Part shown: piece after piece, positions 25,436 to 35,163 of the stretch | How the letters are laid out: each line of letters begins with the position of its first letter | Numbering within the stretch: the stretch's first letter is position 1 | From: Kallotenue papyrolyticum | GTDB taxonomy: Bacteria; Chloroflexota; Chloroflexia; Chloroflexales; Kallotenuaceae | Assembly (NCBI RefSeq): GCF_000526415.1 | Contig: NZ_JAGA01000002.1 | Span: forward strand, 124,001-188,000 | Direction: 5' to 3' | DNA: 64,000 bases | Position numbers and translations under genes: made by a program | The notes under the pieces: generated by a model | The model's input: the letters and a program-made list of their open reading frames with translations, nothing else | Database searches by the model: none | Told to the model about the DNA's origin: nothing

Positions 25436-26485
25436 ATGCTCATTGTCATGGACGCGCACGCTACCGCTGAACAGATCGCGCGCGTGTGCGACGAAATCCG
25501 CCAGATGGGCTACCAACCACATCCCATGCCTGGACCAACCCGTACCGCCATCGGCGTCACCGGCAACGAAGGCGCCATCGTCCAGACCTCGCGCATCTCC
25601 AGCCTACCCGGTGTCATCGACATCGTCCGCATCACCAAACCCTACAAACTGGTCTCGCGTGAATTCAAAGAAGCCGATACCATTGTGCGCGTCGGCGACC
25701 TCCCGATCGGTGGGCCGGGCGTGGTGGTGATGGCCGGACCATGCACCGTGGAAAGCCGCGATCAGCTCTTCGCCAGCGCCCGCGCGGTGTTGGCCCATGG
25801 CGCAACCGTGATCCGCGGCGGCGCCTATAAACCGCGCAGCTCGCCCTACAGCTTCCAGGGTCTGGGCGAGGCAGGGCTGCGGCTCCTGGCCGAGCTACGC
25901 CAGGAATTGGGCGTCCCCGTCGTGACCGAAGTGCTCGACACCGAGACACTGCCGCTGGTAGAAGAGTACGCCGACATACTACAGATCGGCGCGCGCAATA
26001 TGCAAAACTACTCGCTGTTGCGCGCCGTTGGACGATCGCATCGGCCCGTGCTGCTCAAGCGCGGTTTCGCGGCAACGCTGCAAGATCTGCTGCTGGCCGC
26101 TGAGTATATCCTGGTTGAGGGCAATCGCCAGGTCATCCTCTGCGAACGCGGTGTGCGCTCCTTTGACCAGCATTCGCGCTTCATGCTCGACCTGGGCGCG
26201 ATTCCGGTGCTGAAAGCGCTCACGCACCTGCCGGTGATCGTTGATCCGAGCCATGCCGCCGGCCAGGCCGACCGCGTCATCCCTATGGCCCGCGCCGCGG
26301 TTGCGGCGGGCGCGGATGGTTTGATCGTCGAGGTGCATCCTGATCCGGCCTTTGCCGTCTGCGATGGCGAGCAGGCGCTGGTGCCGCACCGCTTCGCCGA
26401 GATGATGCAGCAGATCGAACGCATCGCCGCAGCGCTCGGTCGGCCGGTGCTGGGCCGCAGCCCGCAACCGACCCATCCGGCGTGA
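25436..26485 (+). CDS. aroF: 3-deoxy-7-phosphoheptulonate (DAHP) synthase
   Basis: 349 residues. The N-terminal 80 residues form the ferredoxin-like regulatory domain of type I-beta enzymes (MLIVMDAHATAEQIARVCDE). The TIM barrel follows: VMAGPCTVESRDQL, GGAYKPRSSPYSFQGLG, QIGARNMQNYSLLRAVG, VLLKRGFAATLQD, CERGVRSFD, PVIVDPSHAAGQ, EVHPDPAFAVCDGEQAL. It condenses PEP and erythrose 4-phosphate, the first step of the shikimate pathway. The regulatory domain usually gives feedback inhibition by aromatic amino acids. No other aro gene is nearby. Confidence 0.96.
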   Translation: MLIVMDAHATAEQIARVCDEIRQMGYQPHPMPGPTRTAIGVTGNEGAIVQTSRISSLPGVIDIVRITKPYKLVSREFKEADTIVRVGDLPIGGPGVVVMAGPCTVESRDQLFASARAVLAHGATVIRGGAYKPRSSPYSFQGLGEAGLRLLAELRQELGVPVVTEVLDTETLPLVEEYADILQIGARNMQNYSLLRAVGRSHRPVLLKRGFAATLQDLLLAAEYILVEGNRQVILCERGVRSFDQHSRFMLDLGAIPVLKALTHLPVIVDPSHAAGQADRVIPMARAAVAAGADGLIVEVHPDPAFAVCDGEQALVPHRFAEMMQQIERIAAALGRPVLGRSPQPTHPA

Positions 26486-26643
26486 TCGTCAGCTGCGCAG
26501 GGCAGCCCACCCGGCAGCCCTGCATGGACATAGCCAGCATGGAGGAGCAGGCCTAGGCACCGCCCGTAGCTGCGCCGGAGGGAAACCAAAAGGCGCACAA
26601 CCAGGCGGAGACATCGCAGCGGGCAGGGGCAAGCCCTACCTAG

Positions 26644-28188
<1,545 letters not shown>

Positions 28189-28190
28189 CG

Positions 28191-28243
28191 GTGAGCGGGG
28201 GACGGGGAGACATGGAGACCGGGAGAGGGGCAGATAGGAAGTT
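28191..28243 (+). repeat. G-rich purine tract, G-quadruplex candidate
   Basis: A tract with GGGGG, GGGG, GGG and GGGG runs separated by short A/C spacers immediately after guaB. The block could fold into a G-quadruplex. Similar GGGGAGACGGGGAGA blocks are dispersed intergenically in other Chloroflexota; that comparison is from memory. Confidence 0.45.
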
Positions 28244-28417
28244 TTTGGCGTGCACCAGCCATGCTGGCACGCGTGACACACGCGCACCGGCTGGGTTCGC
28301 GCACGTTGCTCCCGCAATCCAAACGCAGAGCTGCCGCGCACGGAGACAGCAGCTCGCAAGACGGCGAGCCGAACCTCCGATGCTGAACAGTCTTGGAGCG
28401 GCGCCTGCGACAAAGCT

Positions 28418-29578
28418 ATGGCAATCTCGTACGCCGAACAGGTCGCGCTGACCTGCCCGCGCTGTGCAACAGCCTTCAGCGCCGAAGTCTATGTGCTCAT
28501 CGACGCGACAGAGCGGCCTGACCTGGTGAGCCGCATCCTGGACGACTCGTTGCACGATGCGGCCTGCCCACAATGCGGACAGACGGGACGCGTGCCCGCG
28601 CCGCTGCTCTACCATGATGCGGCGCATGCGCGCGTGTTGCTTGCAGTCCCGGCCGACATGCCCGAGGCCGAATGGCGCGCCATCGGTCAACAGCTCTTGA
28701 TGCTGCTGATCGGCGCGCTGCCGGAAGCGGCGCGGCTGCCCTACCTGGGCGAGGTCCAGGCCGAGGCCGGTCTGGCCGGGATCGCTCAGGTGATCCGTCA
28801 GGAGGGCCTCACCGGCGCAGGCGCGCCAAGCGAAGCCCTCCCGCCGATCGTGATCGCCATTCAGGACCTGTTGAACGCCAAGGGGCCCGCCAAGTTGATA
28901 GCCGCCTTCAACCAGCATGCCATTCTGCGCGATCCGCAGGCGGTTACCATTCTGCAAGAGCTGGCCACTGAAGCGAGCAGCATGGGTCAGAGCGAGGCGG
29001 CGCAGGGCTTCGCGCGCGCGGCCGAACTGCTCGAACAGATCAAAGGCATGCGCCAAGAGGCCGGCGCGCCGGCAGTGTCGATCGCGGTCACCGATCAGGC
29101 GCTCGCGCCCGAGGCGATCGAAGCGTTGGCCTTTGCTGTGTTGCGCGCCAACACCGGCGCCGAGCTGGCGCAGATTATCGATCAGCACCCGGAGCTGCTC
29201 GCCGACACCGGCGACGCCGCGCTCAGTGCCTATGCAGCTGCCGCGCGTGCTGCCGGAAAGACGCGCATCGCCAATGGGCTAGAAGAGCGCCTAAACGCCA
29301 TCCGCGAGTTGCGCGCGATCTACCGCGTGCAACAGCCACTGCTGGAGCTGGTACAGGCCTACCTCGATGCCGACAGTCCGGCGACGATTGAAACACTACT
29401 GGTCGAGCATGCAGAGCTGCTCGAGCCCGCTGCCGACGCCTGGCTGGCGCGCCTGGCGCACAATGCGCGTGAAGACGGCGACCTCGCGCTAGCGACCTTT
29501 ATCGAAGAGCGCCGCGCCTTTCTCCAGCGCGTCCGGGAGGCGCTGGATGCCGCAGACGATAGCAATGCGCTAGCCTGA
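28418..29578 (+). CDS. CpXC domain protein with helical repeats
   Basis: 386 residues. The N-terminal 120 residues match the CpXC domain: LTCPRCATAFSAEVYVLID, RPDLVSRIL, ACPQCGQTGRVPAPLLYHD, with two CPxC pairs likely binding zinc. The rest is long amphipathic helices; segments such as ELAQIIDQHPELLADTGDAA and TIETLLVEHAELLEPAADAW share a repeated pattern (helix, HPELL/HAELL, A-rich helix), suggesting an alpha solenoid. Function is unknown. The family is widespread in Chloroflexota and Firmicutes. The ribosome-binding site is weak. Confidence 0.8.
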   Translation: MAISYAEQVALTCPRCATAFSAEVYVLIDATERPDLVSRILDDSLHDAACPQCGQTGRVPAPLLYHDAAHARVLLAVPADMPEAEWRAIGQQLLMLLIGALPEAARLPYLGEVQAEAGLAGIAQVIRQEGLTGAGAPSEALPPIVIAIQDLLNAKGPAKLIAAFNQHAILRDPQAVTILQELATEASSMGQSEAAQGFARAAELLEQIKGMRQEAGAPAVSIAVTDQALAPEAIEALAFAVLRANTGAELAQIIDQHPELLADTGDAALSAYAAAARAAGKTRIANGLEERLNAIRELRAIYRVQQPLLELVQAYLDADSPATIETLLVEHAELLEPAADAWLARLAHNAREDGDLALATFIEERRAFLQRVREALDAADDSNALA

Positions 29579-29597
29579 TGGCAGGTCGCCTCCAATT

Positions 29598-29606
29598 TGC
29601 TATAAT
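29598..29606 (+). promoter_or_regulatory. Extended -10 promoter of fabF
   Basis: TGCTATAAT followed by GCCCC, the same -10 block as the ABC operon promoter (TATAATGCCCC at 54508). No clear -35. Transcription would start near 29613, just before the palindrome at 29622. Confidence 0.55.
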
Positions 29607-29621
29607 GCCCCAACAGAAAAA

Positions 29622-29640
29622 CCTGACACAGTGTGTCAGG
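29622..29640 (+). promoter_or_regulatory. 19-bp palindromic operator candidate before fabF
   Basis: CCTGACACA, one central base, TGTGTCAGG: a perfect inverted repeat between the -10 box and the start codon, with its right edge running into the AGGAGG ribosome-binding site. It fits either a repressor site for fatty-acid synthesis control or an RNA hairpin limiting ribosome access. Confidence 0.6.
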
Positions 29641-29654
29641 AGGAGGTATGCAGC

Positions 29655-30902
29655 ATGGCCAGGCAACCCCGCGTGGTGATCACCGGCATGGGCGCGGTCA
29701 CGCCCCTAGGCCTCGATGTGCCGGCGCTGTGGCAGGGCATCAAAGAGGCCCGCAGCGCTGTTGCGCCGATCACCAGCTTCGACGCCAGCGCCTTTGATAC
29801 AAAGATCGCGGCTGAGGTCAAGGGCTTCGACCCAAGCAGCGTGATGGATCGCAAGGAAGCACGCCGCACCGATCGCGTTATTCAGTTCGCGATCGCTGCC
29901 ACCGCCGAGGCACTGCGCAGCGCCGAGCTGGAGATCACACCGGCCAACGGCGAGCGCGTGGGCGTCCTGATCGGCAGTGGCATCGGTGGCATTGCCACCC
30001 TGAGCGAAGCCTTCCGCACCCTGTTCGAGCGTGGACCTGGTCGGGTCAGCCCCTTCACCGTGCCGATGATGATCGCCGATATGCCCGGCGGCATGGTCTC
30101 GATTCGCTGGGGCGCGAAAGGCCCCAACTACGCGCCGGTCTCGGCCTGCGCCACGTCGGGCAATGCTATCGGCGAGGCTGCCGACATCATCCGCCGCGGC
30201 GATGCCGACGTGATGATCGCCGGCGGCACGGAAGCCGGGATTGTGCCGATCGCCATCGCGGCCTTCAACGCAGCCCAAGCGCTGTCGGAGCGCAACGACG
30301 AACCGGAACGGGCATCACGCCCCTTCGACGCTACCCGCGACGGCTTCGTCATGGGCGAAGGCGCCGGCGTGCTGATCCTGGAACGCCTGGAGCACGCCCA
30401 GGCGCGCGGCGCACCGATCCTGGCTGAAGTGCTCGGCTACGGCACCACCGCCGACGCCTACCACATCACCATGCCGGATGAACTGGGCACCGGCGCGGCA
30501 CGCGCCATGGAGCTAGCCATACGCCAGGCCGGCCTCACGCCCGCCGATATCGATTATCTCAACGCGCATGGCACCTCTACGCCCGCTAACGACCGCCTGG
30601 AGACGATGGCCATCAAAAAGGTCTTCGGCGAGCATGCCTACCGCCTGCCGGTCAGCTCATCCAAATCGCAGTTCGGACACCTGCTGGGTGCCGCCGGCGC
30701 TGTGGAGGCCATTGTGACCGTCCTGGCCATGCGCGAAGGTCTGCTGCCCGCTACCATCAACTATCAGACGCCCGATCCGGAATGCGACCTGGATTACGTG
30801 CCCAACACGCCGCGCCCGGCGACCATCACCTACGCCATGTCGAACTCATTCGGCTTCGGCGGTCATAATGTCAGTCTGTTGTTCGGACAGTTTCGCGAGT
30901 AA
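29655..30902 (+). CDS. fabF: Beta-ketoacyl-ACP synthase II
   Basis: 415 residues; ATG at 29655 about ten bases past AGGAGG. The thiolase-fold catalytic triad is present: C165 in VSACATSGN, H305 in LNAHGTSTPAND and H342 in SKSQFGHLLGAAG. It condenses malonyl-ACP with acyl-ACP in type II fatty acid elongation. The C-terminus NSFGFGGHNVSLLF is typical. Length is usual for FabF. It has its own promoter and an operator-like palindrome just upstream. rnc follows 60 bases later on the same strand. Confidence 0.96.
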   Translation: MARQPRVVITGMGAVTPLGLDVPALWQGIKEARSAVAPITSFDASAFDTKIAAEVKGFDPSSVMDRKEARRTDRVIQFAIAATAEALRSAELEITPANGERVGVLIGSGIGGIATLSEAFRTLFERGPGRVSPFTVPMMIADMPGGMVSIRWGAKGPNYAPVSACATSGNAIGEAADIIRRGDADVMIAGGTEAGIVPIAIAAFNAAQALSERNDEPERASRPFDATRDGFVMGEGAGVLILERLEHAQARGAPILAEVLGYGTTADAYHITMPDELGTGAARAMELAIRQAGLTPADIDYLNAHGTSTPANDRLETMAIKKVFGEHAYRLPVSSSKSQFGHLLGAAGAVEAIVTVLAMREGLLPATINYQTPDPECDLDYVPNTPRPATITYAMSNSFGFGGHNVSLLFGQFRE

Positions 30903-30965
30903 CGGGAGCATCAGCTGGGTTTGGCACCTGCCCGCCCGATGCTCCGCTAGGGACCGTGCCCGTCT

Positions 30966-31682
30966 ATGCCGGCGATTGAGCAGTTGATGGCAAAGCTCGG
31001 CGTCCGCTTTCATGATACCGGGCTGCTGATAAGCGCGCTAACGCACCGCTCCTATGTACACGAGCACTACGAGTCGCTGATCCCACCGAACGAACGGCTG
31101 GAGTTTCTGGGCGACTCGGTGCTCAACTTCCTGACGGCGCGCTACCTCTACCTGCGCCATCCGGAGCTGGGCGAGGGCCAGCTCACCGCGCTACGGGCAG
31201 CGCTGGTGCGCACAGCAACGCTGGCTCGCTTTGCGCGCGCGATCGATCTGGGCGCGTATCTCCAGCTCGGCAAAGGCGAGGAACACAGCGGTGGTCGCGA
31301 GCGCGAAGGGTTGCTGGCCGATGCCTTCGAAGCGTTGCTCGCAGCCATTTACCTTGACCAGGGCATGGATGCCGCGGCGCGCGTGCTGCTGCCGTTGTTG
31401 GAACAGGAGCACGCGCGCATCGCAGCGCAGGGTCTGTATATCGATGACAAAAGCCGGCTACAGGAGCGGGTCCAGTCCGAGCGCAATCTGACGCCGCGCT
31501 ACCGCACCATCAGCGTGAGCGGTCCCGACCATCAGCGCACCTTCACGGTCGAGGTCTATGCCGGCAGCGAAAAGCTGGGCGAAGGCGTGGGCCACAGCAA
31601 ACAGGCCGCGGCGCAGGCGGCGGCGCGCGCTGCGCTGACCTACCTCGATCAGCTGCGTGCCAGGCAGGAGCAGGGCGCATGA
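30966..31682 (+). CDS. rnc: Ribonuclease III
   Basis: 238 residues. The RNase III signature NERLEFLGDSVLNFL (42-56) carries acidic metal ligands, and LLADAFEALLAAIYLDQG holds the second acidic pair. A C-terminal dsRNA-binding domain runs from about 160 (SRLQERVQSERN ... GVGHSKQAAAQAAARAAL). It processes rRNA precursors and other double-stranded RNA. The next gene overlaps its stop by four bases (ATGA), so they are coupled. No strong ribosome-binding site precedes the ATG. Confidence 0.96.
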   Translation: MPAIEQLMAKLGVRFHDTGLLISALTHRSYVHEHYESLIPPNERLEFLGDSVLNFLTARYLYLRHPELGEGQLTALRAALVRTATLARFARAIDLGAYLQLGKGEEHSGGREREGLLADAFEALLAAIYLDQGMDAAARVLLPLLEQEHARIAAQGLYIDDKSRLQERVQSERNLTPRYRTISVSGPDHQRTFTVEVYAGSEKLGEGVGHSKQAAAQAAARAALTYLDQLRARQEQGA

Positions 31683-32548
31683 GACGAACCCTGCTGATCA
31701 CCGGCGCCAGCGGCTACCTGGGCCGCGTGCTGGCCGCGCGCGCAGTCGCAGCGGGCTATCAGGTCATCGGCACCTTCTGGAACGCGCCACAACCCATCCC
31801 AGGCGTGCGCTGGGAACGCCTGGATGTGCGCGATCCGGCGGCAGTGCTGCAACTGGTAGCCGGCCATGCGCCCCATGCCATCATCCATACTGCCCTGCGC
31901 GAGCCCAATGATTGGGCCGTCAACGCCGATGGCGCCGCACACGTAGCGCTGGCGGCGCGCGCCGCCGAAGCGCGCCTGATCCATCTTTCCAGCGATGCAA
32001 TCTTCAGTGGACGGCCAACACCCTACACCGAGGCCGACCCACCCGATCCGATCACGCCCTATGGGGCGGCCAAAGCCGCTGCCGAAACCGCAGTCCGCGC
32101 CATCGATCCCGCTGCGCTGATCGTGCGCACCTCGCTGATCATCGGCGCAGAGCCCTACAAACACGTGCGCTTTGTGCTCGATCTGTTGGAGGGCCGCCGC
32201 AACGAGGTCCTATTCACCGACGAGATCCGCTGCCCAATCTGGGTAGACGATCTGGCCGCCGCCCTGTTGGAGCTGGTCGCAAGCGAGCACAGCGGGACGC
32301 TACACGTAGCCGGCGCTGACGCGGTTAGTCGCTATGAACTCGGCGTGTTGATCGCGCGGCGCTACGGCTACGATCCGGCACGCCTCGCTGCCGGTACGGC
32401 GGCGGCCCACGGTCTGCGCCGACCGGGCGAGGTGCGCCTGGCGATCGAACGCGCCCAAGCGTTGCTGCGGACGCCATTGCGCGGCGCACGCGCCTTTTTG
32501 AGCGAACAGCCTCAACCTTCAACTACGTCAACCTCTGCTGAGCGTTAA
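31679..32548 (+). CDS. NAD(P)-dependent sugar reductase, RmlD-like SDR
   Basis: 289 residues. Extended short-chain dehydrogenase of the RmlD_sub_bind group (dTDP-4-dehydrorhamnose reductase-like): N-terminal LLITGASGYLGRVLAARAVA binds the cofactor, LIHLSSDAIFSGRPTPYTEA is the region of the catalytic Ser, and PYGAAKAAAE holds YxxxK. Substrate is uncertain; many homologues act on deoxysugar nucleotides. It is translationally coupled to rnc, an unusual pairing, so the two may only share expression. Confidence 0.85.
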   Translation: MRRTLLITGASGYLGRVLAARAVAAGYQVIGTFWNAPQPIPGVRWERLDVRDPAAVLQLVAGHAPHAIIHTALREPNDWAVNADGAAHVALAARAAEARLIHLSSDAIFSGRPTPYTEADPPDPITPYGAAKAAAETAVRAIDPAALIVRTSLIIGAEPYKHVRFVLDLLEGRRNEVLFTDEIRCPIWVDDLAAALLELVASEHSGTLHVAGADAVSRYELGVLIARRYGYDPARLAAGTAAAHGLRRPGEVRLAIERAQALLRTPLRGARAFLSEQPQPSTTSTSAER

Positions 32549-32577
32549 GTACTCGATCGCGAAGAAACGAGACACCC

Positions 32578-33549
32578 ATGAGCCGGTTCGATGAATTAAA
32601 AATCTTCAGTGGCACGGGCCATCCAGCCCTAACCGAAGCGATCTGTTCCTATATTGGCGTGCAGGCTGCCGGTATTCAGATCCAGAAATTCCCGAATGAC
32701 AACATTTTTGTCAAATTACTAGAGAGCATCCGCGAACAAGACGTTTTCATTGTTCAATCGCTGCACACGCCACTCAGCGACCGAATTATGGAGTTGCTGT
32801 TGATCATCGACGCCTGCAAGCGCGACTCGGCTGGACGCATCACCGCTGTACTGCCCTACTACGCCTACAGCCGTACCGACAAGCGCGATCAGCCGCGCGT
32901 GCCGATCAGCGCGCGCCTGCTGGCAGACATGCTCGAAGTTGCCGGCGCGCACCGCGTGCTCACCCTAGACCTCCATGCCGGGCAAATCCAGGGCTTCTTC
33001 CGCATCCCGGTCGATGAGATGAGCGCCATGCATCTGCTGATCCAGCGCGTGCGCGAGCTGCGGCTCGAGAACGCAACCGTCGTCGCCACCAGCTTGGGCT
33101 TTGCCAAACGCGCGCGCAACTTCGCCGAAGCGCTGGATATGCCCCTGGCGTTAGTGGAGCGCCGCCATGATCACAGCGACGGCAGCATTACCCATCTCAA
33201 TCTGCTCGGCGAGGTTGCCGGTCGCGACTGCATCATCGTTGACGACGAGATCGCCACCGGGCGCACGATGCTGCGTGTCGCGCATCTCCTCAAAGAACGG
33301 GGCGCAGCGCGCCTGATCGGCGCGGCCGTCCATCCGGTTCTGTGCGATGGCGCGCTCGAACGCTTCAAGCAGGGCCCGCTCGAGATGCTGATCACTACCG
33401 ATTCGATCCCGCATCCGCAGGATGCCTGGCCTGGGCTGCGCGTAGCTTCGGTTGCGCCGCTGCTGGGCGAAACGATTCTGCGCATCCACAAGGGCATTTC
33501 GGTCGGCGCGATGTTCCAAGAAGGCCATGCTCAGCTTGGACGCTGGTAG
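32578..33549 (+). CDS. prs: Ribose-phosphate pyrophosphokinase (PRPP synthetase)
   Basis: 323 residues. N-terminal KIFSGTGHPALTEAICSYIG, then FVKLLESIREQDVFIVQSLH, then LPYYAYSRTDKRDQPRVPIS are standard. The metal motif is VLTLDLHAGQIQGFF. The PRPP-binding loop is DCIIVDDEIATGRTM. The usual flexible-loop DVGGxxRA reads SLGFAKRARNFAEAL here, an untypical variant also expected in some environmental class members. It makes PRPP from ribose 5-phosphate and ATP for nucleotide, His and Trp synthesis. Confidence 0.92.
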   Translation: MSRFDELKIFSGTGHPALTEAICSYIGVQAAGIQIQKFPNDNIFVKLLESIREQDVFIVQSLHTPLSDRIMELLLIIDACKRDSAGRITAVLPYYAYSRTDKRDQPRVPISARLLADMLEVAGAHRVLTLDLHAGQIQGFFRIPVDEMSAMHLLIQRVRELRLENATVVATSLGFAKRARNFAEALDMPLALVERRHDHSDGSITHLNLLGEVAGRDCIIVDDEIATGRTMLRVAHLLKERGAARLIGAAVHPVLCDGALERFKQGPLEMLITTDSIPHPQDAWPGLRVASVAPLLGETILRIHKGISVGAMFQEGHAQLGRW

Positions 33550-33583
33550 GTGCTCCGCCAGCATCGACCGCCATGCGCGTTCG

Positions 33584-34033
33584 ATGATCGATCGTCGTCA
33601 GCAGCAAGCAGACCGCTCGGCGCGCGCGCTGGCGCACTGGCTGGATCGCGCCTATCTGCGGGTATTGGGGGTTGCCTATCAGGTGCTGGGCGATGCGGAG
33701 CTGGCCGCGCGCGCTGCCGAGCAGATCTTTCTCCAACAGCCGCTGCCGGCGGACGAGCAGCAGCTCTGGAAACGTGTGCTTCGCGTCATGGACGAGTTCA
33801 TCATGCGTGGCTTTGTCGTCCATCCACCGGTCGCGCCCGACGGCAGTCAGACGGCGCTGCTACGCGCCCTGGCGTCGCTCGCACCGCATGAACGGGCGCT
33901 CCTGCTGCTGCGCTACCACGAGCGCTTTTCGATCGACGACCTGGCTGCGCTGCTGGATGTACCGCCCGATGCGGCTCGTCGGCGCGTCGCGGCCGCGCGC
34001 GCCCGCCTGCTTGAAGCACTGAAACCGTCATGA
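33584..34033 (+). CDS. Sigma-70-like protein (ECF-type, degenerate region 2)
   Basis: 149 residues from the ATG at 33584; the frame is open further back into prs, so the start is uncertain. The N-terminal part (RALAHWLDRAYLRVLGVAYQ ... DAELAARAAEQIF) has the helical spacing of sigma region 2 but lacks the strongly conserved -10-binding residues. The C-terminal part (LASLAPHERALLLLRYHERF, SIDDLAALLDVPPDAARRRV) is a clear region 4 helix-turn-helix. The next gene overlaps by four bases and encodes an anti-sigma-type protein, which supports the call. Confidence 0.75.
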   Translation: MIDRRQQQADRSARALAHWLDRAYLRVLGVAYQVLGDAELAARAAEQIFLQQPLPADEQQLWKRVLRVMDEFIMRGFVVHPPVAPDGSQTALLRALASLAPHERALLLLRYHERFSIDDLAALLDVPPDAARRRVAAARARLLEALKPS

Positions 34034-34359
34034 AGAGCTGTGACCGGCTGGAAGTATTGCTCTCGGAGTACGCCGATGGCAGCGCCGATCCCCGTACGCG
34101 CCGCATCGTAGAGCGCCACGTTCAGATGTGCGACCGCTGTCGCCTGCGCCTGGAACAGGCCGCGCGCGTAGGTCGGCAACTTCAGCGGTTAACGCTCCTG
34201 CCGCCGGGCATCGCCACGCGCGCGCCGCGCCTGCGCCGCCGGCTGGAAGCACGCGGGCTGCACGCCCGCCATGCACGCCGCCGGCGCCTGTCGCTCGCCA
34301 CGGCGCTGCTGCTGATCGCGCTGGTGGGCAGCCTGAGCCTGCTCTATGTGCTCCACTGA
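34030..34359 (+). CDS. Anti-sigma factor with zinc finger and membrane anchor
   Basis: 109 residues, ATG overlapping the stop of the sigma-like gene (ATGA). The N-terminal zf-HC2 motif is HVQMCDRCR with an upstream Cys4 (MKSCDRLE), the usual zinc anti-sigma fold. A basic stretch is followed by a single transmembrane helix (LATALLLIALVGSLSLLYVL) at the C-terminus. It probably holds the sigma-like partner at the membrane until released; the signal is unknown. Confidence 0.8.
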   Translation: MKSCDRLEVLLSEYADGSADPRTRRIVERHVQMCDRCRLRLEQAARVGRQLQRLTLLPPGIATRAPRLRRRLEARGLHARHARRRRLSLATALLLIALVGSLSLLYVLH

Positions 34360-34366
34360 GCGGTGC

Positions 34367-34612
34367 TCAGTCGCGTGAAACGTCCTGCTGATCGACGGTC
34401 ACCTGCTCATCACCGCGCAGCAGGCGGACGATCTCGTCATCACGCCGACGAAAGGCCTGCCGTTCGTTCAGCGCTGCCATGCGCCGCTCTAGCTCGATCT
34501 CCTCGTCGGACATGTTGAGATAGGCCGACCAGTAGCGCCAAACGGCCAGCAACAGAATCACGCCGACCACGGCGACCGCCACAAAGATCAAATTGACGAT
34601 CAACTGATTCAT
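34367..34612 (-). CDS. Small single-pass membrane protein
   Basis: 81 residues; ATG at 34612 after GGGAGCCG. MNQLIVNLIFVAVAVVGVIL and the following residues form one N-terminal membrane helix. The cytoplasmic part is charged and helical (NMSDEEIELERRMAALNERQ). No family recognised. It converges with the anti-sigma gene, eight bases apart, with no terminator visible between them. Confidence 0.65.
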   Translation of the reverse strand: MNQLIVNLIFVAVAVVGVILLLAVWRYWSAYLNMSDEEIELERRMAALNERQAFRRRDDEIVRLLRGDEQVTVDQQDVSRD

Positions 34613-34720
34613 CGGCTCCCTACGCGCCACCGACCTGGTATGCCGCTCCGCTGCAGCATCGTATAGTCTATTATTCTACGCCATCGACGCGATACTGCCT
34701 AGCACAGACGGGGAACCACC

Positions 34721-35068
34721 ATGCACTTTGACGAGTACCAGACGCAGGCGCGACGCACCCTGGCCGCGGCGCTCAACCCACGCGACCAACTGGCAATGAC
34801 TGCTCTCGGCTTGGTCGGCGAGGCCGGCGAATGCAGCGAGGCGATCAAAAAGCATTTGTTTCACGATCACCCGCTTGATCGCGAGGCACTGGCCCGCGAA
34901 CTGGGCGATGTCCTGTGGTATGTCGCAATGCTCGCGGCAAGCTGCGACCTCTCGCTAGACGCCATCGCCGCCGGCAATCTGGCCAAGCTCCAGGCGCGCT
35001 ATCCCCAAGGCTTTTCCGGCCAGGCCAGCCGCTCGCGCGACGAATACAAGGCCGGGACAACGACGTAG
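34721..35068 (+). CDS. MazG-like nucleotide pyrophosphohydrolase
   Basis: 115 residues; ATG at 34721 after GGGGAACC. The metal-binding motifs of the all-alpha NTP pyrophosphohydrolase superfamily are present: LVGEAGECSEAIKKH (ExxE) and ELGDVLWYVAMLA (ExxD). Such proteins hydrolyse (d)NTPs to monophosphates and clean up aberrant nucleotides. It is a single MazG module, not the fused MazG of E. coli type. It is probably monocistronic; a GC hairpin follows. Confidence 0.85.
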   Translation: MHFDEYQTQARRTLAAALNPRDQLAMTALGLVGEAGECSEAIKKHLFHDHPLDREALARELGDVLWYVAMLAASCDLSLDAIAAGNLAKLQARYPQGFSGQASRSRDEYKAGTTT

Positions 35069-35069
35069 G

Positions 35070-35092
35070 GGCAGGGCTGGCCCCTGCCCAGA
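35070..35092. terminator. GC-rich stem-loop after the MazG-like gene
   Basis: GGGCAGGG, short loop, CCCTGCCC immediately after the stop at 35068, between it and the convergent zinc-ribbon gene. No T-tract; a bidirectional or Rho-assisted terminator is possible. Confidence 0.4.
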
Positions 35093-35163
35093 GGTCGCCG
35101 CCTGTCGGGGCCGGAACCAGGACAGCCTTGCGGCTGCCCTTACACCCCGGCCCCATGACGGCT

